DNA from: JAVBSX01 sp051660685
GTDB lineage: Bacteria; Planctomycetota; Planctomycetia; Pirellulales; Thermoguttaceae
NCBI GenBank assembly: GCA_051660685.1
Contig: JBOFQB010000055.1
Coordinates: forward strand, 1-5,479
Direction: 5' to 3'
Length of the DNA stretch: 5,479 bases
The position numbers and the translations under genes are program-made. This document shows positions 4,364 to 5,479 of the stretch, one piece after another. The notes beneath the pieces are model-generated. The model had not been told where the DNA came from and did no database searches. It saw only the letters and a program-made list of their open reading frames with translations. How positions within the stretch are numbered: the stretch's first letter is position 1; every line of letters starts with the position of its first letter.

Positions 4364-5311
4364 TCAATAAGGTCCTAAAAATCGGTTCCCATTGAAATGA
4401 ATCAAATGGGAAGGCGCATCGGCAGCCCACACTTCGGTTTCCCATGCGATCTTGCTCACATAGCGCGCCATTGTTGCACGATCAGGAAATGCCGTCACAT
4501 AAACAAGGCCAACAGACGATTTTGTAAATAATGTCCCCAGTTCGTTTCGGCGTTTTGCATTCACTGGACCATGACTGGTGACGACCTCTACAACGAACAG
4601 CCATTGCTGTTGTTCGTCAAATAGAACAACATCCGGCATTTTTGCGTGTTCGTTCACTTTGATTCCGAGAGTCTCCAGTAGCGATTGGTCAAAATATCTC
4701 CATTTTTCACCCGTGTCGCCAACGTACACCAGCTTTCCTCCCGGCACGAAACGCGGACCAAATTCATCAATCACTTTTTTGATCAATTCGCTATGCGCAC
4801 CGGGACTTAGTGTAACTTTTTTGCCGCACTCCAGTTTCAGCGGAACCAATTTATGCTTTCGTTCCGCAGCATACTTTTGTGTCAGCGTGTCTCGGTTATT
4901 CATGTAATCGGCAACTTGCTTATTCCACGATTTCTTTCCAAAAACACGAAACAGTTTCAATGCGGATTCTTCGATTTGGTACACCGCTTTCGGACTATTG
5001 GTCGGCCGATCTGGTTTGTCCGGATTGTATAACACCAATCCCGCATCGACAAATTGGTGCATCGTCTCTCGGCGAATCGTTTCACGCGAATTTGGCGCAT
5101 ATTCTTTGCCGTAATGCTTTTTCATCCAATCCATGATTGGCGTAATTCCCATCAATGGATTTTCCGCATCGGCCCATTTTTTCGAAGGTGTCATGTTGAG
5201 AATCGCCAATAAACAGAGGGCAGACCGCTCGTTTTGCTGCTCGGATGGCAAACCAAGTATTTGTAAAATGTCCTTCGCTTCCTCAATTCGTAACTGTTGC
5301 GCTGCGGTCAT
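4364..5311 (-). CDS. Type II restriction endonuclease, BsuBI/PstI family
   Basis: Predicted type II endonuclease that cuts unmodified foreign DNA; characterised members BsuBI and PstI recognise CTGCAG, but this protein's specificity is inferred. At 315 residues it matches the usual length (about 315-325). The N-terminal helical, winged-helix-like domain (about 1-150) holds NPLMGITPIMDWM (51-63) and YAPNSRETIRRETMHQFVDAGLV (71-93). The C-terminal nuclease domain (about 160-315) holds VYVGDTGEKW (195-204), PDVVLFDE (226-233) and WLFVVEVVTSHGPV (237-250). D227 and E242 fit a PD-(D/E)xK core, but the usual Lys place is Val244; this appears to be the family pattern, with K253 a possible substitute. 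The start has a weak Shine-Dalgarno sequence. No intact methyltransferase is in the window; a divergent gene begins 130 bp upstream and a gene remnant lies just downstream. Confidence 0.92.
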   Translation of the reverse strand: MTAAQQLRIEEAKDILQILGLPSEQQNERSALCLLAILNMTPSKKWADAENPLMGITPIMDWMKKHYGKEYAPNSRETIRRETMHQFVDAGLVLYNPDKPDRPTNSPKAVYQIEESALKLFRVFGKKSWNKQVADYMNNRDTLTQKYAAERKHKLVPLKLECGKKVTLSPGAHSELIKKVIDEFGPRFVPGGKLVYVGDTGEKWRYFDQSLLETLGIKVNEHAKMPDVVLFDEQQQWLFVVEVVTSHGPVNAKRRNELGTLFTKSSVGLVYVTAFPDRATMARYVSKIAWETEVWAADAPSHLIHFNGNRFLGPY

Positions 5312-5378
5312 AATAGATCAACTGGAAAAATGGCGGTGTAAATTAGAGCCAGTTTCATAACTATTTTGGCTTTAAGCA

Positions 5379-5397
5379 GATTGATATTGCGTCAATC
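5379..5397. promoter_or_regulatory. Inverted repeat in the divergent spacer (possible operator)
   Basis: GATTGA (5379-5384) and TCAATC (5392-5397) form a perfect 6-bp inverted repeat with a 7-base gap, located between the divergent endonuclease and right-edge genes. Such a position would suit an operator controlling both directions. No convincing -35/-10 pair could be fixed on either strand, and arms this short can arise by chance. Confidence 0.22.
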
Positions 5398-5426
5398 GCA
5401 GTGTTTTGGTAATCATACTGCTCTTC

Positions 5427-5435
5427 AGGGAGGAG
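5427..5435 (+). promoter_or_regulatory. Strong Shine-Dalgarno for the right-edge gene
   Basis: AGGGAGGAG sits 6 bases before the ATG at 5442. It is by far the best ribosome binding site in the window and is the main reason to treat the right-edge frame as a real gene. Confidence 0.7.
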
Positions 5436-5441
5436 TATTTT

Positions 5442-5479
5442 ATGAAAAAACGTGAATACACAACAGGTCTTGAATTAAC
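5442..5479 (+). CDS. Start of a divergent gene, cut by the window edge
   Basis: Only the first 12 codons are visible (MKKREYTTGLEL), following an excellent Shine-Dalgarno sequence. That is too little to identify the product. In the characterised PstI system the methyltransferase and endonuclease genes are divergently transcribed, so a methyltransferase or a small controller protein is a reasonable guess from position. A gene unrelated to restriction is equally possible. Confidence 0.6.
   Translation, partial: MKKREYTTGLEL

Noticed and set aside
4212..4445. 77-codon minus-strand frame overlapping the endonuclease 3' end
   Set aside because: Its first part is an out-of-frame shadow of the endonuclease; only the last 15 codons look protein-like and are included in the remnant.

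Overview
The window looks like a piece of a planctomycete-type bacterial chromosome of middling GC. The main clue is the first gene, a large transmembrane Hanks-type Ser/Thr kinase with features common in Planctomycetota: a divergent Gly-rich loop, DWG in place of DFG, GTPAYMSPEQA, and a 'WLDGEP' linker leading into one membrane helix. The taxonomic call is an inference. No rRNA, tRNA, CRISPR array or complete insertion sequence was seen.

Layout. 1-413: no convincing gene, one copy of a dispersed 20-bp repeat, and a possible 14-codon leader peptide just ahead of the kinase. 414-2294 (+): Ser/Thr protein kinase. 2295-2445: intergenic repeats, namely a G-rich block, two short hairpins and a direct repeat. 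2446-3234 (+): LarB, the nickel-pincer cofactor carboxylase/hydrolase. 3235-3308: an 18-bp tandem duplication over the larB stop, then a C-rich block that runs into the end of the convergent gene. 3292-4125 (-): purine nucleoside phosphorylase. 4126-4211: another G-rich block and a hairpin. 4212-4342 (-): a frameshifted gene remnant. 4364-5311 (-): a BsuBI/PstI-family type II restriction endonuclease. 5442-5479 (+): the first codons of a divergent gene with a strong Shine-Dalgarno sequence, cut by the window edge.

The genes do not form one pathway. The first two are co-oriented but separated by 151 bp of repeats, PNP is convergent with larB, and the endonuclease belongs to a restriction-modification (R-M) locus whose methyltransferase is not intact in the window. 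It may lie beyond the right edge, or be partly represented by the 4212-4342 remnant.

The most unusual feature is the repeat architecture at gene borders. TAGGGG-like blocks sit between genes as perfect inverted pairs around larB (18 bp) and around pnp (16 bp). One block supplies the last codons and stop of PNP, and another forms the PNP start region. A separate 20-bp inverted pair (19/20) brackets the kinase. I found no clear evidence of a wholly new multi-gene system. The best leads are the repeat family, the R-M locus with a decayed neighbour, and an Asn-to-Asp change in the purine-binding motif of the PNP.
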